Source: Corynespora cassiicola
Lineage: Eukaryota; Ascomycota; Dothideomycetes; Pleosporales; Corynesporascaceae
Assembly (NCBI GenBank): GCA_022059125.1
Contig: JAEUWY010000001.1
Span: 5,456,001 to 5,520,000, forward strand
Direction: 5' to 3'
Length of the DNA stretch: 64,000 bases
Position numbers and translations under genes: made by a program. Positions 33,394 to 44,947 of this stretch are shown one piece after another (position 1 is the first letter of the stretch; each line of letters starts with the position of its first letter). A model generated the notes under the pieces. It had not been told where the DNA came from. It ran no database searches and saw only the letters and a list, made by a program, of their open reading frames with translations.

Positions 33394-34429
33394 GTCTGAT
33401 GAGAGAAGAGAACGTCAAACAATTGCATCATCGTGTGATGCGTGGGTGTTCATGAAGACGGCGGTAGGGCAGCGACGGCGGAGATAAACCCTTGGCGATG
33501 ACAACACAAGAAAGCTGCGCGACCTTGCCGGCCCATGGATGAAACGAAATTTGATTACTCTGTGCTAATGGACGATTTCATTTGTCGCTTGCGGTTTTTA
33601 CCTTTCACTCGGCACGTCAAAGGATGTCTCACTGACGAGCGACAGACCAGTGAAACGACAGAACAGATTTTTCGGCACTTGTAGTAATTAGTAGGTTTTA
33701 GAAAGTATCCTCTACGTAATATAATTTATTGCTGTATATTCTGCAGTCAATAGAGCTTTAGAGAGTATTTAAATAATGGAAAATTATTCGGCTGTGACTT
33801 CTGAGCCTATATCACTTTTACGTACGAAGTCCAGTTTTGCGTGCCAAAACCGCCTAGAAAAAAACCAAAAAACCATAATTTATCAATATTCTGAAAAGAT
33901 ATTGAAACCAAGCATAAGATTTATGCGATATGTTGGCTTAAGAGCTCCTGTCTACCTACTAATGATTGGAATGATTCCGTAAACCCCAGTAATCACTGCC
34001 TTCCTCTTCTTTACAGTCTACGACACCATCGCGAATCTAAAACAGCGGTTTGTTGGATTAGATGCAATCTAAGCATCTTCCAGCGTTTGTGTTTGGTCCA
34101 AACCAACTGGTCAGGCATGCACGCATCGGCTGTTTCTGCCGAAATCTGAAACCACGGCGTTTTCTTCATCACTAATCGAAATAATGCGCGATTATGGGAT
34201 AACACAATATGTTTTTTGGGTCAGTATTTGGCGATGTTAAGGCTTGTGATATTTAGGAAGCCGATGCGATTCCACGTCGTAGCCATGCAGCTCCGGCTGC
34301 AGAGCATGTTCGAACAAATCAAGCCCCTTGCAAGCTGCGCCGCTCTCGGCAATTGCGACGTAGCCTATAGGCCGGCCCCGGGTCTTCCATGCGACAAAAT
34401 CTGACAGTCGCAGGTTTATTATTACTCAA
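33394..34429. other. Intergenic AT-rich DNA
   Basis: About 1 kb with many TA-rich stretches and stops in all frames, and no recognised gene. It leads into a decayed gene at 34430. Confidence 0.35.
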
Positions 34430-34793
34430 CAGTGTCCACGATCCTTGCCATTTATCGTGTCTTCATCACGTGGTCGATCCCCTTTTGTTGGTTTGGACAG
34501 CATACATGGATCTATTCTTGCCCGATACTGCTGTCAGCTCTTTACTGCCCAGCGGCTACTATGTACCGGGGCAAAGTTTCATCCTTCAACAAAACGCTAG
34601 TAGCATACTTAATATAGCACTTCTTTCCGCTGTTCTTCTCCGTTATATGTCAGATATTGGTGTTTGGAAACTTGTGACAGCTGATGCCATTTTTGTGGAT
34701 CTTACGATGCTCTGTTCTATTAGAAACACGCTGGAGGTTTAAGGGCGTCTTTCGATAGAAAATATTCGACCAGATGATTGGATCTTTATTTGA
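34430..34793 (+). pseudogene. Remnant of a small multi-helix membrane protein (DUF7704-like), frameshifted and with an internal stop
   Basis: Two overlapping frames complement each other. One starts with Ile-Leu-Ala-Ile-Tyr-Arg-Val-Phe-Ile-Thr-Trp; the other continues from about 34484 with LLLVWTAYMDLFLP and then ILNIALLSAVLLRYMSDIGVWKLV and FVDLTMLCSIRNTLEV. A one-base deletion near 34480-34487 explains the shift. At 34740-34742 a TAA sits where the family has Gln (Glu-Val-Gln-Gly-Arg-Leu), consistent with CAA to TAA; after it GRLSIENIRPDDW continues to a TGA at 34791. The pattern resembles fungal four-helix proteins of the DUF7704 kind, from memory. The 5' part is missing or unrecognisable. 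Confidence 0.5.
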
Positions 34794-35113
34794 GTCACAA
34801 TATTCTTTACTTTATTGCGAATATTCTTCCTTGCTGGATTTGGGATAAAAGAAGCTGAGGTCAAAGGCAAAAGCGCCCAAGTCGTTAAATGGCGGAGAAA
34901 ATGGGGTTCATCGAAGAAACAGCCAAATTGACCCTCAATCGAGCCATTGAAGGTAGTTAGAAAGTGGGTACGGTAATGATTGATGGGATCTTAGCGGATT
35001 CACTAGTCTCATAAAGCGTTCTTTACGTGGAAGAAATGTAATACTTCAAATAATATTTCATTATTTGCACTACTGTTCGCAAAGCGATTCATCAATAAAA
35101 TATTCCGGGGTTT
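34794..35113. other. Intergenic, AT-rich
   Basis: About 320 bp between the remnant and the 3' end of the beta-glucosidase gene; nothing recognised. Confidence 0.35.
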
Positions 35114-37638
35114 TTAATTCGTAATTTCGATCGTCCCGTTCAGCCTCAAATCTCGGCTGCTTGCTCCAACCCAAATATTGTAGGTTCCGGCCTGCACTCT
35201 CCACTGTTGTGCGACCACATCCCAAATGCTCAAATCGCGACGAGTGAGGTCAAAATTAGCAGTCTTAGTCTCTCCAGGTTGCAACGGAACCTTGTCAAAC
35301 CCACGGAGTTGACGTACGGGAGCATCAGGAATGCCCAAGTAGAGCTGTGCAACCTCAGAAGCTGCAACATCGCCGATGTTGGTGACGCTAGCATTGACGG
35401 AGAATGCTGTGTCCCAGAGCTCTGGGTGTCCACCTTGAACTACTGCAATGCTGGGGTCGGGGAGAGCAGACAGCTGAATTTCAGCATCACTGATTTGGAT
35501 ATCGGCGTAATCAAAAGTAGTGTATGTGAGACCGAAGCCAAATTCGAAACGGGGCTCGATATCATCTTTGTCAAATGCTCGGTAGTCAATGTAAACTCCC
35601 TCAGTAAAGTTGTCCTGTGGGAAGGCATCAAAAGATACGGTGGAGTTCAGGACATCGCCATAATCGGACTCGTTCTTGGCGATGGTGAAAGGGAGCTTGC
35701 CAGAAGGGGCGACATCTCCATAGAGGATGTCGACAAGAGAGTTTCCACTCTCTTGGCCGGGCAGACCGGCGAAGAGAACAGCGGTAATGTTGGGGTGGTC
35801 GATCCAGGCATCAACAACACGAATACCTGCGCAGTTGAGTCAGCGAATGGAGCAATGCTCAGATGTTTGACTTACCAGCAGAGTGGGTGATTACGATGGT
35901 GTTTGAGCAATTCGCTGCGACATTGTTGATGAGATTATCGCTGAACTCGTCCGTGAGACTGACGCGATCGAAGCTCTCCGAAGCGTATGTGTTGACGAAA
36001 ACGAGACAAGCTTCAGCGTTGACGTAAGGTGGGTATGGATTTTCGGATTCGAAGTCCCATCGGAGAGTTCCGCGGTTCTTTGCAATCCTGTCAGAAATCG
36101 CATGGAATGGACTGATAACATATGAAGGAGTGCTGCTGCCAGATCCGCCACCCGTGATCTGTGTCCCGTTCAGGATATTCCAGCCAAAATTGACTTCATA
36201 TCCACCACCAAAGCGGGAAGGGTTCTGCCAAGGAGTGTCTTTGACGGTCGCATCGTAGCCATAGATGGTAAGGAACTTTGGGTTCTTCAAAGGCAGAGTA
36301 TTGTTGACGTTCTTTACAAGAACAGTGCCCGCAGCACCGATCTCGCGGATGAGTTCGGGGTGATCACCTTGTACCTCCACTGGCAGATGTTTTTGCAGGT
36401 TAGAGTAGACACCAACCTCGGGATACCCTTCATCTTGGCCGAGATTGTACCAAGAGGCGAATATGCGCGTTACCATATCATCGATGCGGTCGGTGCTCAC
36501 ACTTCCGTTGTTGACGGACTCTGTAAGATTGTTGCCCCAGAACCCACCGTCGGGCATGACGACATCCAAGCCTGCATTTGCACTTGCGACTCCAGCATGT
36601 TGCGCTGCCCAGTCTGAGACAACGAAGCCCTCAAAACCCAATTCGGTCTTCAGGATTCCGTTCAACAGCTTCGAGTTCTGACAGCCATACGAGTTGTTGA
36701 CTCGCTGGTAGGAACACATGAGGCATCCGGCACCTTCGCGAAGCGAATCCATAAAAGGGAAGACGTAGAGCTCGTGCAAAGTTCGATCGTCCACATTACT
36801 GGAGAGTGATTCGCCGAGATCACCAGGGAGGCGGCGGTATTCTTGTTCATTCAACAGCCAGTGCTTGGGAGTTGCAATGACGCCTGAAATGCGGTCCACG
36901 GGTCAGTGAAGGGATTTTCAGCGGCGGCAGATGGTACATACCGGTGTCTTGGGTACCACGGGTGATCGCACCCATGCCGGCTCCAGCGAGGTATGGATCA
37001 TTGCTCCTGTTTGACGCATCAACCATTAGCGTCTTTCACAAAGTCCAATGCGTGGCGATCTCTGGATGGGTGACGCTTACAGTCCTTCCCAGTTTCGGCC
37101 TCCTCGTACAACTCGGCCAAGTGGGCCGGCAACAGGACCCAAGGCGACGTTGATACCCTTTCCGCGATATTCTTCTCCGAGTGCATATCCATACTTGTAC
37201 ATGAGGTCTCGGTCAAACGTCGCAGCGACATGTATGCCCGCGGGGAATGCGGAGACGAATTCTTGGCCTCGAATGCCATCCGGGGCGTCCGCGAAGCAGA
37301 TGGGAGGGATGTTCAATCTGGTGACGGCGCCGGTATTACCAACGCATCTTCCGGGAAAGCCGCGGGTGACGTTCACTTTCTCCTCCAGGGTTAATTGAGC
37401 GACCAATGCTCTGGCACGCTCATATGCGGAGGCCCACGATGAGCTGCTTGAACCATTACCAACAGCTACTCAATTGTTAGCGGCCGCAAAGGTTTTCTGA
37501 GGCAGATCACGTACGGCTTGGGTAGACAGGCGGGCTTTGACCATAAAGTGGCACCTCCGACTCATTGGTATAGCCTTGCGCCGTGCAAAGCCCTGCGCTC
37601 AGGAGCGAAGCCAACTGCAATTCCAACGAGAATCTCAT
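35114..37638 (-). CDS. Secreted beta-glucosidase, glycoside hydrolase family 3, five exons
   Basis: Exons 37638-37515, 37465-37081, 37006-36942, 36883-35876 and 35826-35114 give about 764 residues, typical of GH3. A signal peptide opens the protein (cleavage near Cys-Thr-Ala-Gln). GH3 motifs in order: LTLEEKVNVTRG, CFADAPDGIRG, FPAGIHVAATFD, NVALGPVAGPLGR, GGRNWEG, IATPKHWLLNEQE, and the nucleophile Asp at about residue 282 in FEGFVVSDW. Then comes the (alpha/beta) sandwich domain (TVLVKN, ITHSAG, FAGLPGQESGNSL) and a C-terminal fibronectin type III-like domain with QLRGFDKVPLQPGE. It releases glucose from cellobiose and other beta-glucosides outside the cell. Introns are 49, 74, 58 and 49 nt with good consensus. 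No frameshift seen, so it looks functional. Confidence 0.95.
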
Positions 37639-38838
37639 CTTGACCAAGTCGCTGAACGCTCCTCAGCAAATGCCGCAGCCGGCACACCAAGGCGCACTGT
37701 CGTCATCTTATACTCGTCACCTGGCTTCGTGCATCTTTATCCCGTTCTCGCTGGGTGAACATCCGGTCAGTGGGGTTTCCGAGGTTGAGCCGTCGAGAGC
37801 TCCATTGAAATGCTTGTTGGGGCAGCGGATGGACGCTCCCGTCTCTCTTTTCCAGGTAATGTGATCTTAAGCCGCACAAGCTCTGCGGTCAGAGTGGGGC
37901 CTCCGATGCCGATGTGTTCTTGGGTTGCCATGGCACTGCGGGGAAGAGGCGATTCCTCGGGGGATAACTTCGGCACTTCTCAAGGGGGCTAGGCTTCACC
38001 GCGGTTCTCTCCGATGTCTCCGAACCCGAAGGAACAAACGAAAGCGATGGCCGCAGGCCAATGACGTCCAATTCTGATGGAGAAGATAATAGTAAGGCGG
38101 TCATCGCCAAACTCTTGCGGTGAAACTTCCAGCTTGAGAGATATCAAAAGCTCATCTATGAATGGAGCTCATCCTCGGAAGAAAATATTCTTGTAGCAAT
38201 TGCATCATAATGCACGGTGCCAAATTGCGACATCTTCACACCGATGAACGATTCTCTGCAAATTCTCTAGCGCTTCTCCACTCGTTTGTTTCTTGGTCGA
38301 ACCATCTGGCGCGACCGATGCCGGCTCCAATGCCGTCGGCATCGTACCAAGGCCGTGCATAGCTTCCAGGAGGGAAAAAAACAAGCTGCTAATCTGCCTG
38401 GGTAGTGGGGTGACGGTAACTAACGTACTTTGATGGAGAAGAGTTCCGCCATTGCTAGCCAGCATTCCCGAAGTTGATGCCGACTTGTTGCTAGGAAATT
38501 GCCCGACGGAGGGCTATACTATCTCCGATTCATTTTGAGAAAGGTGAGTTGCGGATACTGTTGACCGAAGGGCGAGTTTTTGGTAGCGGCCGGCTTTGAA
38601 TCAGATCGCTTGCTCATGGCTGAAACGCCGTCAGACGAACTAAGCAGATGAGGGTCTGAAGTCAACAAGAACAGCAATTCCACGCCCAGACATTTAGAGC
38701 TCAGGGTATCACATATTATTGGCTATCCAAACTAAAAAAGCCTCTGGCTAGATTGGTATAACGTATCTAAATGGGGACAGGGAAACCTTCGATTCTTTGT
38801 TTCTGATGGAACCCATAGCTTGCTTGTGTCATAGTATA
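37639..38838. promoter_or_regulatory. Intergenic region including the GH3 promoter
   Basis: About 1.2 kb. A GCGGGG hexamer near 37937 fits the binding consensus of the carbon catabolite repressor CreA, about 300 bp upstream of the GH3 start; a single short match is weak evidence. No gene seen. Confidence 0.3.
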
Positions 38839-39855
38839 TCACAGTCCCTTCTCTGGCAGTTCAGCTGTCTCGGTATACTGTACTGGTACTCCACAGGGGG
38901 CATGTTGCTGGGAATGCGGCTGATGCTGATTCATGAGAGTCAATTGCGTAGAGAGCTGCTCTTTCTGCTGTTGCCACCCTTGAGTTGGCTGCGGGTACCC
39001 GCTCACCGGAGGTCCTCCAGGCATCTCTACTGTGTTTCCCATTGTTGGCATTTCATGGCCAATATATTGCGCACTCTGATCCAATTCTACAGGTCCGGAT
39101 GGGCCAGTCGAGCCAGTCGGGCCAGTCATCGTAAGCTGGTCGCCATTTGCTGGGGTGGGCTTGGATCTGCTGCGGCGCCCAACCCAAAATCCAAGGCCGA
39201 TGAGACCGCCTATTATGATCAAACCTAAGGGTATGCCCAGTCCCAAGCCCACCTTTGCGCCTATTGATAGGCCACTTTTGTTCTCTCCAGCATTATTACT
39301 GCTCCCAGTGTCGTTGGGGTTCGGATTGGGAGTCGTGCCCAGAGGTTCTGTTGTAGCATCTGTAGGCGTAGCAGTTGCAGTACCGCCTTGTGTGCGAGTT
39401 GTTCGTGTGGAGCTTTCGAAATCACTGACAAATTGCCGCTGTTCAAGATCGCGAAGTTCCATACGATATCCCACAGTCGAGTTTACGATCGGTACACCGA
39501 CAGCTATGAGACGATTCGTAAGCTAAAGAACATTGTATGCGAAAGAAGACGGTCAATCAGCACTTACCTGCGCATAAAGAGGAGAGATACCCAAAGGATT
39601 CCGCTTGCTTCTCCCCATCGCACTTTTTCTCGATACATTTCGTCAAATGAGGCAGATACTCTTCATCTGAGCATGCGCAAAGAAAATCCGTAGATTTACA
39701 ATGAGTCTTTGTTTTGCTTACACAAGCTTTCTAAACTTGATATAAGCGTTTCTGGCTTGAGACTGGACGCTTCAACTTACCGCGCAGGGAGGGAGCGACT
39801 GTGCAGCCCCGTACTGGAACACCACAAGAACTATCAGGTATATCACAGTGCGCAT
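38839..39855 (-). CDS. CFEM-domain protein with single transmembrane helix, three exons
   Basis: Exons 39855-39781, 39730-39568 and 39503-38839 give about 300 residues. Exon 1 is the signal peptide plus Leu-Pro-Pro-Cys-Ala; exon 2 holds the rest of the CFEM domain. All eight cysteines are present at about residues 24, 28, 36, 43, 45, 57, 62 and 78, and Asp40 sits in the Ser-Thr-Asp-Phe-Leu-Cys segment where haem-binding CFEM proteins carry their axial Asp. Then comes a Thr/Asn-rich stalk, one strong hydrophobic helix (VGLGLGIPLGLIIIGGLIGL) with Gly-Arg-Arg-Ser-Arg after it, and a Gln/Pro-rich cytosolic tail. The layout fits a plasma membrane surface sensor or haem/iron-binding protein rather than a GPI type. 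The first two exons are too short to stand out as open frames; the intron ends (GTAAGT, TTTAG / CATAG) are good. Confidence 0.87.
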
Positions 39856-41002
39856 TTCGAACCGGAATCCACAGACTTTGCAGAAAACTATATCATTAGT
39901 AAAACAAAAAAAGACCTCACTTCCAAAAGGCAATAAAACGTAGCTGTCAGAAGGAACTGATCAGACAATATGGGGGCACAAACAACATGTCTATCTTCTC
40001 CTGACGGCTGACGGGTCGCGAAGGTACTAAGCACGCCAATTCGCGTGTAGAAAGCGCGACATTGAGAACCAAACCATTAGCGGCATCTTTGTGGTGCTGA
40101 TTTGAGGAGCGAATGCGGGATACGAAGCTAGCCGAGGCGTGGCGTTCGCAGCCCTCGATGATTATCACCCGGAAGCATGATTTGTGCTGATCGCTATTTG
40201 GAGGCTGCAGTTGAGCATCGCCGAAGCGGGAATGACTAGATCCTCAGTCGTCGAATAGTTATGAAAAGGGTATGGAAGAACTGATCCACGGGAAGTGTCG
40301 AGCGAAAGTAACGGTTGTGAGAATGGGAATAGGAGGTGCACTAAGACTTGAAACAAGCCTCGCGAAGCCAGCTTGGTACCAAGAAGAGCGATCGCGAAAA
40401 CGGAAAGTCAAAAAGCAGTATTTTTAGCTGGCTTCAGATGCTCTGACAGATTTCCAACAACAGAGATATCATCAGGGTGAGGGATGTGGGGCATTTTGGG
40501 GCTGAGTTGAGGTGCGGGTTGCATATGAGAACACGTATGGAAAACATGCCGATCATTAATGAAATAGCGGGGAGGGGGATAAATGCCTGAGGAACACATG
40601 CCATTAAGCCTGAGGTTGTAACATGAGAAGTTCATCGTTATTCATTGGTGAAATAAAAGGCTGTACCACCCCGGATATGTGTACATGATGCGCCGATAAG
40701 GATGCAAATCGCTGAAAGTTAAACTTGTACCTAGAAGAACATAATACGTGTACATGAACAGTTGCCAGTCGCAGCGATTGTTGTAAAGAAATCCCAACCA
40801 GTTCGCCTCGATCCAAAGAGAGATTCATGTGATCCTGAAAAGTCGTAAAGAGCGTGATAAAGAAAAGTCGAGGTGAGGGATCGTGGGGAAGGTGCGGTTA
40901 GATGTTAGATCTGAACCCATGACGATCCTAATTGTGTCGGAAGATGTTGAAATCTCTGGCGCCAGAGGTACAAATATTCTCCCCTTGGCTGTCCATTCTT
41001 TT
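39856..41002. other. Intergenic region (CFEM promoter, aquaporin 3' side)
   Basis: About 1.15 kb without a supported gene; AT-rich near 40390-40860. Confidence 0.35.
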
Positions 41003-41896
41003 TCAAAAGCCATCTCGCTTGATCATCGAGATCAAGCTGAACGCGCCACCGCCCATTCCAGCACCGAGGAGAGGTCCGAGCCAATAGACCCAGTGGCTAC
41101 TTTCAAAACCAACAATAACAGCTGGTCCAAAGCTCCTAGCGGGGTTCAAGCTTCCCCCAGTATAGTAGACACTGCAAATCTCGGCAATGAAGAGAGTCAT
41201 GCCAATGTACGCAGGCTTAGCCGAGCTGCAGGGCAACATCAGGATGGTGAGAACAAGCTGCGCTGTGAGGAAAGCCTCGAGCAGGAAGCCACGCGTCATT
41301 GACATGGAAGGAGCCAGAACTGTAGCGACTGGGAGTGGGCCGGGAAGCATGGCATCGACAACTCCAGCGGCCGCGATACCAGCAAGCATCTGTGCGAGAA
41401 TAGCATGGCAAGCGCGCTGCCATCTAACGAGGCCAACAGTGAAAAGAGCAGTGGTCACCTTGATATATGGTCAGTTAAGTACTTTTTAAAGGGGCATGCT
41501 AGGATGCAATCAAGGAGGCCTCGAGCTTCCTCATGATTCCCTGTGTGAGAAATCACTTACAGCAGGGTTGAACATGCCACCGCTGACATCTGCGAAGATG
41601 GCGACATTGACGGCGAGCGAAATGCCAAAGGCGAAAGCAATGTAGATCAGCTTCGATACCTCCGGTGGAGGGTTCTGGTCTTCGGGCGTAAAAGGGTTGA
41701 TGGTTGCAGACTCCAGTGCGATCTGAGTGCCGGCAAAGGCAAGGAACAAGAACATGAATGTTCCGAGAAATTCGCCCAGAAACACAGTGAGTTCCTTCCT
41801 GGCCATGTTGGGCTTTTGTTGGGTAGCAGTGGGAGACGATGGGGTAAAGTCCGACTCCGACACTGGAAGGATGGTCTGTTCTCCGCCTTTGCCCAT
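41003..41896 (-). CDS. Aquaporin (MIP family water channel)
   Basis: Exons 41896-41561 and 41458-41003 give about 263 residues. Six hydrophobic helices and both half-helix motifs are present: Phe-Asn-Pro-Ala-Val-Thr, which is completed exactly across the 102-nt intron, and SLNPARSFGPAV. The Arg of the second motif belongs to the selectivity filter. The loop lacks the long insertion and the Asp of glyceroporins, which favours an orthodox water channel of the AQY type; this is inference. The N-terminus is a polar cytosolic tail, with helix 1 at FLGEFLGTFMFLFLAF. It probably sits in the plasma membrane or vacuole. The C-terminus stops soon after helix 6 (LISMIKRDGF). Confidence 0.92.
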
Positions 41897-44450
41897 GGTG
41901 GATACTGCTCGTCGAGAGTCGTTAAGCTCAAAGAAAGCGATGAAGGAATGTACAAAGAAGCGAAGTGGTTTTGAGCTTGTAGAGTGTATTGAGCAATGTA
42001 CTGCTTGGAACGCACAGTCTTATATATGAACTTAAGGGAAGAGGAACCCTTCTGGCTGCTGGCGATATCTTCTGAGTGCAGGCGCACGGTCAAGGGAGCC
42101 CAGCATAGGCCTCAGCAAATCATGCGTCCTTGATGGATTCCGAACCACATTTCAAAACTCCACCCGCACAACCTGGGGCAACTGAGCTCAAATCTGCCCA
42201 ATGAACTAAAGTTTACACGCCAGTGGAGTGCTCTGTGTAGCACCCGCCCTATCGTTGGTACATTGCGTGAGAGGCGTTTGAGTGGAGTTACGCTATCCGG
42301 CCATCAGTAAGAACGCCACCTTGAAAAAATTGTGGTCTCAGAGTGGATTCCTTCATCGTGATTTCGAAAGCCGCCTCGTTTTTTCTCATGAAAAGGTCCG
42401 CTTTCTGCGCTAAGGCGGAGCTGAGGACTGGACCACGGTCCAGAGAACCGCAGATTCGGCAGCAAAGTGCGCTTTTGCTTGGATCAGGGGAACAGTGTCG
42501 TATGTGGATGCCTTTTCATGCAATTATCAAAGATGGCGTTCTGCAGTGATTCTGGAATTGGAGCCGGCGCTATTGGTTTGGCGAACTAGTGCGAAACGCA
42601 GGATGATGGAGTCGTTCCCTGCTCTACTTGCGACAGTTCCGAGTCGCCGGCCCAGGAAAATGCTGTGTTCAATGTGATGCGATCGCTGTCGAACCATAAT
42701 AATGGTGGCTATAACGAACTGTCTCAGAACGCTCCAATTGGTCTTACAGGCTGGAAGGATCGTGGTGGCATGCTATTTGCCAAGACAACGCGCTGCCTGG
42801 GGCATTGAGCCACTACGGGTGTCTCCGCACGGGTGCTCCACGTCTCCACTGATCTGCGCACGGTCAAACTTCTAGGTCTCATAGAGCCTCGGATGCCCCC
42901 AGTATATCGACATACTTCGTCTCTCCAGCGCAACATATTCAATCAGTGACATTCCCTACAGACATAGCCCCTCAACTCTAGGATACCTGTCCCTGCGCCA
43001 TTAGCACATGCCATGGAAGTCATGTTGGCGGCGGTAGAAGGCAATAATGAATACCTTGCCACTTGCAACGTCTGACTCCGAATGAGTGGCACTATCTTCC
43101 CTGCCTCAGTAGAGCGAGTTGTGTCGCCTTCCTGAATAGGCACTCAGTCTTCACCCTAATAGTATTGGCGCCACGACTTACATGTGTACTGTCATTCTCC
43201 ACCCGCGTGAGCTGGGTCTAAATTTGCCTCTCGAGCGAAAGTCTCCCTTCTCGATGTGGCAGGGCATTGCTTCAACCCCGCGGAGAACGGAAGCGTTCCA
43301 GCTGGCGGACCAAGCAGGACCAGCGCGTCCATGTTGCTAACAAAGTCTCCCTTTCCGGCAGTCTAGGGGTGCATTCACCCGTTCTTATGCCAGCTTGGCG
43401 TTTTGTATTCTTTACAGGGTTAGGCCAGACATATGAGCAACCAACCCCCTTTTCAGACTCGCTTCCCACGTAATCGGTGTACGTATTCTTGAGAAATGCC
43501 TCTAAGGGCCCCGTGCTCTGCGAATCAGGCATGCTAAGAAATCAATCGCTGCTGATAGGAAAAAAATGATCAACAGGGCCACAGCAATAAACTGTAGAAG
43601 ATTGTACCACTTTTGCAATGGTTAGAACCAGTACAGACGAAGGCGGAACTGCTAGTAGATTTCGGCTAGTTTCTTTCCTGAAGCTTGAAGTGATCGAGAT
43701 TCTGATAGACTCTGATACTGGACAATTTGCGAAACGGTTGGGCAGCAACACTGAAGGACACACTGTGATGTATCTATATATTTTAAAGTGAGGCCGCCCA
43801 CTTGGATTCCACATTCTGCAGCATCTTGAAGAAAATTATGAGTTGCAGGCCTTGGCTGCGCATGGGGGCCGAAATGTCGCAAATCACTGCCAATTAGGTT
43901 TGTATGTCGGGAGGAGCTAGGAGGCAATGCCTGAGGGGAAGGGCTCTTCCGTGGCCGTGAAATCGAGATTGCGGAGGTGAGGTGGCCAAGGTGAGCGCGG
44001 AGGTGCTCAGACTCCCAAACGCTTGCGCAAGCAGACCCAAATCGTTCCATCCTAAAACAGCCGTCGATATCTGGAGTCACACAATGACCTCTGACCCATG
44101 TCAGCTCTGTTGTCGGGTACTATACCGAATGCGGCCTGTGCCGGTCTAGGGTGATGCGGAATTCGCAAGGAGACGATGGACCTCCCGTCAGGTCTGATGC
44201 AAAAAGAATGACAACCAAGAAGAATTGAATAATACATGTCTAGGAAGGATGCGATTTTGCATGGTAAAATGCGATTCCGAGAACCTACGGCGTTGCGGCG
44301 AGATCGGCTCCACTTGTCCGAAGTCACAGCTGTGCTAAGCCTCAGAACACTGCTTCCACGTCAAGTTCGCACGCAAATTGGCCCGAAAGCAAAGGGCTCC
44401 GGGAGCGTTTCAAACTAAAAACTTATGTGAAAAAAAACCATCTATCTCAA
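41897..44450. other. Gene-poor intergenic region
   Basis: About 2.5 kb. The first 400 bp contain the aquaporin promoter. Open frames are short, on both strands, and match no family I know. No transposon ends or repeats noticed. Confidence 0.35.
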
Positions 44451-44947
44451 ATGACCGGAAAGAGAAACGATGAGAAGCGCCCTGATCGTCGAGTAACTCA
44501 GATAGACAAAGCAGCAAACCTGTCGCATCTGCAAAATCTAGAACTCCAGGCTTACAGTAGCGGCAAACTTGTGGGGAATGGAGAGCGGAGAGCCATCTTC
44601 CGTGAGGCAGATCGTGAGGCGAGCTGGTTCTCAGTGGAAAGGCTGGTAGATGTTTTCAAGATGGCTGGGGGCATTTGCCACCTCGCAACGACCCAGGCCG
44701 TTGATGACATTCCCGCGGAAAGCTTGAAGTGGATCAAGGGTCTCGTAATAGAGGCTTCAGGGCCTACCTATGTGAGATACTAGCTAATCCTTGTTGAAGA
44801 GCGCATATTCGAAAAGGCGATGACATCCAGATTCAGGGCTATGCAGAGGAGCTGACGCGGGCTACAGTGTACTATGAGACAAGGGGCCCGAACAGACGGG
44901 TGTTGCCTCTTGATGAAAGATTCCCGCGGAGGATTGATTGGAATTAG
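44451..44947 (+). CDS. Hypothetical protein, two exons (weak)
   Basis: Proposed exons 44451-44771 and 44831-44947 (about 145 residues). The first exon is a charged sequence with WFSVERLVDVFKMAGGICHL and SLKWIKGLVIEASGPTY; splicing at GTGAGA (44772) to ATCCAG (44830) continues in frame into ELTRATVYYETRGPNRRVLP and ends Arg-Ile-Asp-Trp-Asn. Both exons have an amphipathic, protein-like composition, and a GCTAAT branch-like site lies in the intron. I recognise no domain, there is no signal peptide, and the gene stands alone in a gene-poor region. It may be a remnant. Confidence 0.35.

Noticed and set aside
34098..34500. GTCCAAACCAAC and its reverse complement about 390 bp apart, as transposon terminal repeats
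   Set aside because: Only 12 bp, no target-site duplication and no transposase; more easily chance.
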